Assembly: GCA_949358305.1 (NCBI GenBank)
Contig: OX442315.1
Coordinates: forward strand, 29,972,427 to 30,036,426
DNA length: 64,000 bases
DNA from: Strigamia acuminata
Lineage: Eukaryota > Arthropoda > Chilopoda > Geophilomorpha > Linotaeniidae
Direction of reading: 5' to 3'
The notes under the pieces were generated by a model. That model was not told the origin of the DNA. It did no database searches and saw only the letters and a list, made by a program, of their open reading frames with translations. Numbering within the stretch: position 1 is the first letter of the stretch; each line of letters begins with the position of its first letter. Shown in pieces: positions 59,932 through 64,000 of the stretch. Made by a program: the position numbers and the translations under genes.

Positions 59932-60827
59932 CTAAGACTGCAACGATAAGTTTTCTAATTTCTCTTGAACATCTGACACCAGGTTGTAACGGCTAAATGC
60001 AAATAAAAAAATCAAATTAATTATTAATTTCAATTCGAATTTAATGTCCTTTACTCCGTTGGTAATAGTGACAACTCGTCGGTTAATTTTTCTGCTAACT
60101 CTTTAACATCTGAATCGCAGTTCAACAGTTGAATACTCATTTCCCCATTGTCTAACCAATGTGGAGTTATTAAAAGCTGCCGTTCAAAATACTTCGATGC
60201 TTTATAGCAAAAGTTGCTGCAAAATAACTAAAAAAAAAAAACTTTTAATTAAAAAAAAATCGAAAAATCAAACAAATAATTAAGAAATTTTACCTTTCGT
60301 TCACTTATATCGTACACTTTATTTTCTTTCAAGTTGATATGATATTTCTGTCTGAGTTTCTGTAAAAAGAACGCAAATAAACTTTAATTTTTGAGCTAAA
60401 AAATAAAACAAACCTGTTTTATTGTGTGTTGGCACAGCGGATAACCGCATTGGTTTAAAATCGCCCTTTCTTCAGTGACATCTTTATAATCATTGCGACG
60501 TATTTGAAATGCCTAAGTAAACAATAATTTTACAATAACGCTACTGAATAATGAATAAACAAATTACAACGCTTTTTAGGTATTCTTCACTGATAGGGTT
60601 GTCCAGTAATTTTTCCACGATAAGAAGGGCCTTCTTGCTACACTCGCGCTGGATTCTAATCGAGTTTTCCAAATTAGCCCTATAAATAATTTTATTAGTA
60701 ATAAATGTTTAAAATGTGCGTTTAATACATACAGATTGACGCTTCAAAAAGTACGGTGGAGTCGTTTTCAACGTCGTTTCGAACCAAATCAGTTTCAATT
60801 AATAACTTACGATGAACTTTCCGACAT
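59932..60827 (-). CDS. RPAP2: RNA polymerase II-associated protein 2 / Rtr1-type phosphatase, short form
   Basis: Six exons (60827-60811, 60679-60568, 60512-60414, 60359-60294, 60227-60055, 59992-59932) give 175 residues. The RTR1 zinc-binding domain is complete: CGYPLC (about 66-71), then KVYDISERK and FCSNFCYKASKYF. It binds the C-terminal domain of RNA polymerase II and is implicated in Ser5 dephosphorylation and polymerase import. It is much shorter than human RPAP2 (612) and nearer yeast Rtr1 (226), lacking the long C-terminal tail. If the last intron is not removed, translation ends at 60051 instead (156 residues). Exon 1 has only 17 coding bases. Confidence 0.88.
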
Positions 60828-60946
60828 ATTTACTAAAATGCATGATGGGAAGGCAAGCCATGCGATTGGTTAGTCAAGCGACTGGAATAAGAAACATTTT
60901 GCTGGATTTCTACGAGAGGTGGCGCTTCGATTCCATAGAAACGAAA
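60828..60946. promoter_or_regulatory. Bidirectional promoter RPAP2 / ANAPC4
   Basis: Only 119 bp lie between the divergent start codons. The segment contains GCATGATGGGAA and ATTGG (inverted CCAAT) within a 56-bp block (60826-60881) that is shared, with one mismatch, with 51032-51087. Function is inferred from position. Confidence 0.6.
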
Positions 60947-63563
60947 ATGGCGCTACGGCCAAATAAGTTTCGTCAAGTGGAGGAGAAAAATATATTAACT
61001 GAGGTTGAATTGATGGAATGGTCCCCCAAAATGGACTTAATTGCATTGTCCAATGTGCAGGTGTGTGGTTTTTTAATCCCGGAAGTTTTTTCTTCAGGAA
61101 TTTTTTTCAAATATAAAATTTTGTTTTTGTCTTGTAGGGCGAAGTTGTAATGCAGAGACTTTCATGGAAAAAAGTGTGGGTTTTCCCATCTCGTGGAGAT
61201 AAAATAAACGTTATAACCTTAGCTTGGAGACCGGACAGCAAAGTTTTAGCTATTGGATACAGCAACAGTAAGTTTAAATCAATAAAATTAAAAAAAAAAA
61301 CGCAAAATTTTTATTTTTATTAAAATTTTTTTTTTTTTAGGAATCGTGTTATTATGTGATGTTGAAAATTCAGAAATATTACACACTTTAGAGTTTACTT
61401 CACCTATTTCCACTACTCGATGGGTTTCAGCGACAGATAAAACCCAATCGAAATGCAACCCTTGTTTCAACGTAAAAAAAACGTTTTTACCTTTACTTCG
61501 ATTTTATATTAATAATCATTTCGTTTTAGGAGAATTCAGCGCAGTTTTTACCTAAACTTCCTTGTCTTAGTAAGAGTTACGGCTCACTGAGCAAAGTAAC
61601 CGAAGAAAACACGGACGACGTGAAGAAATTAAACGAGCAAAAATTTCTCAACGTGCTTTGCGTCGGTACCGAAGCCGGAAAGCTTCACATGTTTATTTAC
61701 GGAGTTTTTCCTGCCGGTGAAATATCTCCAGCAAAAATGTTCAACGAAATATTGGCGCTCCAATCCATTAAACACTTATCGCCCCACGACGTAATGCAAG
61801 AATCTTCCATCCTGTGCACGATGTTATCCGATTCGTTGTCGCACCTCAGTGTCGTCATGGAAACCCAAACGAACGAAGACTGCATGGAGATCCACTCGTT
61901 TTCATTCCGCACTCCGTTACTTGCGTCGAGACAACAAGAACTTCAAATCCTGTCCTTGAAATACGGGCAAATATTGTCACTGATGGGATATTTATCGTCA
62001 ACAATCCATTCGATAACCGAAGCTTGGGAGGACATATTGTTAGAAATTGACTCCAAATTAACCGTATACGCCGAAGAGAAGTTTAAAAATCAATCCGGTA
62101 CGGTGAGCGATGACTTTTTGGAGTTGTTGATGCTCGGGACACCGTCGGACGAATTGGAGCGGTTTTTGATGAACAACTTGACGGAAAAGGGATTGAAAAA
62201 ATTGGGTCATTCGATCGAATTGAGTTATTCGAACATTCAGAAATTGGTTTTGAAGCACCTGCAAAGCGTCGGCCGTGCAATTGCGTACCATTTGAGCGAG
62301 GTCAGAGGAATGGCGTTGTGGTACGATAAATTCGGCATGTTGGGTCTATCGACGAGGAGCGTGGACGAAGCGTTGACCACGTCGGGTTCGTTTCTGCTCA
62401 AAGCGACGGAAATTCAACAAGTAATCGACAGCAGCATGAGGAATTTCAAGGCGTTCTTTCGGTGGCTTTATGCGATTATTCTGCGATTGTCGGACGAACC
62501 GATTCCGCCCGAAATCAACAAAGTGAATCAACAAGATTTGAATTTCGTCACCGAGTTCCTGACGGAAAATTTCACCGAAGAATGGGACCCGTCGAGGAAG
62601 CACATCTTCAATTTGGAAAAAGTTGGACAATATCTTAAAGATGAGAATCTTCAATTTCCACCGGACGTTTCCCAGAATGCCTGGGTGCAATATTTAGAGA
62701 AAAACCCCGGTCTAAACGCCGTCTTGTTCCCGCATCAGCCTGAGAAGTCTCTGTTTCAACAACACGTTGAACTGCAGGAGGTGGTGAACGAGGCTTTAAA
62801 TGGACCGTCGGTTGTTATGGCCGAATCGGTGCAGTTGATGTACACACTCAATCTTTACCGCGGGCCGAGATTCAATTTCGTCGTTTTACAAAATTATTCG
62901 GCGTCGAATAACGTTTTGTACACGGTTTATACCGTGAGTAATTTGCCGTGCGAACAATTAATATTTGTCGAACAAAACACCCAAGTGGACCGCTCACCGG
63001 ATTTCGTCAATGCCGTGCGGATTAAATTCGAAGATTTGAGTTGTTTGATTGCCAGTCCTAATGCGGATAGCACGGGTAAACTACACGTGAAATATAAGGT
63101 TTTAGGAATTCAGGTTTTCAACAAGGATATTTTAAGTGTTTTGTTGATACAAGATGCCATTCGAATTACCAAACCTGCCATTTTGGCGCAGGTGCCGTTG
63201 AAATCGATTGTGGAGATTTTAAAACCGATTCCTGTTGGCATCGTACAGGAGAAGTCTTTGTTTAGTGTTTTACAAAGCAGTTCTGCCGCTAATGTGTGGG
63301 ATTTGGTCGAAATGAAGCAGTTGGATCGAATGAGGCCGTATAATTTTGCAGTGAGCGGTGGTAGAAAACTTGCGTGCGTGTTATTTGCGTCTAGAAGACG
63401 TGTTCGGTTGTTTGAAATGGATCCGGACGAAGAGGATGATGAAAATGACGAAACCGATGCTGATGACAGTGTGATGAGTGAAAAGAAAAGCAGAAGTGAG
63501 TCGAAAAGTGAAAGTGAAGATAAAACCAATTCTTCAAAGTTACTTGATTCTTTAATGTGTTAG
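60947..63563 (+). CDS. ANAPC4: Anaphase-promoting complex subunit 4
   Basis: Four exons (60947-61060, 61138-61267, 61341-61471, 61530-63563) encode 802 residues; human APC4 has 808. The N-terminal WD40-like part shows ELMEWSPKMDLIALSN and ITLAWRPDSKVLAIGYS. The ANAPC4 long helical domain follows (about residues 250-460, for example RGMALWYDKFGMLGLS), and the C-terminus is acidic and Ser-rich (DEEDDENDETDADD). APC4 is a scaffold in the APC/C ubiquitin ligase. An in-frame ATG at 60812 would add 45 residues of non-family sequence encoded by the shared promoter repeat, so the ATG at 60947 (MALRPNKFRQVEEKN) is preferred. Nearly the whole protein is one 2-kb exon. Confidence 0.95.
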
Positions 63564-64000
63564 TTTTTGATGTTATAAATAATAAATTGTTGTTATAAAT
63601 ATCTTTATTTCTGTTTATAAAATATAAATAATAATGAGTTCTGGGCAGAATAAAAAATAATTTTCAAAAATCTTGAGTCGCGGCCATTTTGGATTTGTGA
63701 AGAAAACAATTCGTTATGTTTAAATATTTTTATTTACCATTTATAATATAAATGAAAAAATAATACAATGATGAGTTCTATACAGAGATGAAATCCCTCT
63801 CAAGGGGGTTTTTTTATTTTTTATTTTTTTATTTTAAATAAAAATTAAATTAAAAAATTGTGTCAACCTTTTTATGACATGCTGCACTTCTTGCACATTT
63901 GCAAGAAAATTAAACACGATTCCAATACTTTATTATCAGTTACAAAATTAAAATTGATAATACTTTTATAAAATAAAACCTGTAATGCCATAAATGGATA
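63564..64000. other. 3' flank of ANAPC4
   Basis: Begins with an AATAAA signal about 20 bp after the stop. Two diverged copies of a roughly 70-bp block, each with AATGATGAGTTCT or AATAATGAGTTCT, lie at about 63600-63655 and 63720-63785. No gene was recognised up to the window end. Confidence 0.5.

Noticed and set aside
1-64000. tRNA or rRNA genes and virus-derived genes
   Set aside because: No cloverleaf with A and B boxes, no rRNA core, and no retroviral or other viral protein was recognised on reading both strands; a covariance-model scan was not possible.

Overview
The window reads as AT-rich, intron-dense nuclear DNA from an invertebrate animal, most likely a non-drosophilid arthropod. 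The basis is many short GT-AG introns, a MADF/BESS-type regulator, a Diablo-like KLHL20, and one-to-one animal orthologues (hamartin, ODF2, PPT2, POMT2, PSMB7, ANAPC4) separated by MITE-type repeats. I rebuilt exon structures by reading splice sites and checking that exon lengths keep frame; the 17 gene models hold about 125 introns, mostly 50-80 bp. The order is compact and mixes functions, with no operon-like pathway grouping.

Left part (1-20.4 kb): a MITE, an MFSD6-like transporter (-), the 24-exon endosomal Ras/Rab regulator GAPVD1 (-), then a 3.3 kb non-autonomous transposon with 9-bp target duplications that ends 61 bp before the PPT2 start codon. Middle (20.4-37 kb): PPT2 (+), two tandem ZIP7/Catsup-like zinc transporters (-), POMT2 (-), a NEK6/7 kinase (+), proteasome beta PSMB7 (-), CDPF1 (-) and intronless NDUFAF5 (-). 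Then (37.5-50.5 kb): hamartin TSC1 (-), with two abutting hairpin elements filling one intron, ODF2/cenexin (+) and KLHL20 (-).

Right part (50.5-64 kb): a small predicted single-pass membrane protein (+), then an unstable 8 kb tract (52-59 kb). This tract holds tandem repeats, a hAT-like MITE, out-of-order decayed fragments resembling WDFY3/Blue cheese, and a 2.8 kb Ser/Gln/Pro-rich reading frame broken by frameshifts. It ends in a tight cluster: a MADF-BESS gene (-), RPAP2 (-) 20 nt upstream of it on the same strand, and ANAPC4 (+) divergent from RPAP2 across a 119-bp promoter.

Functional themes are household ones: membrane traffic and nutrient signalling (GAPVD1, TSC1), zinc, lysosome and O-mannosylation in the secretory pathway (ZIP7, PPT2, POMT2), and cell cycle, centrosome and proteolysis (NEK6/7, ODF2, KLHL20, PSMB7, ANAPC4, RPAP2). 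I see no clearly new biological system. The strongest unusual signals are the twin TSC1 hairpins, the composite element at PPT2, the scrambled pseudogene tract, three GC-AG introns and the shared promoter-like repeat. No RNA gene, CRISPR array or virus-derived gene was recognised.
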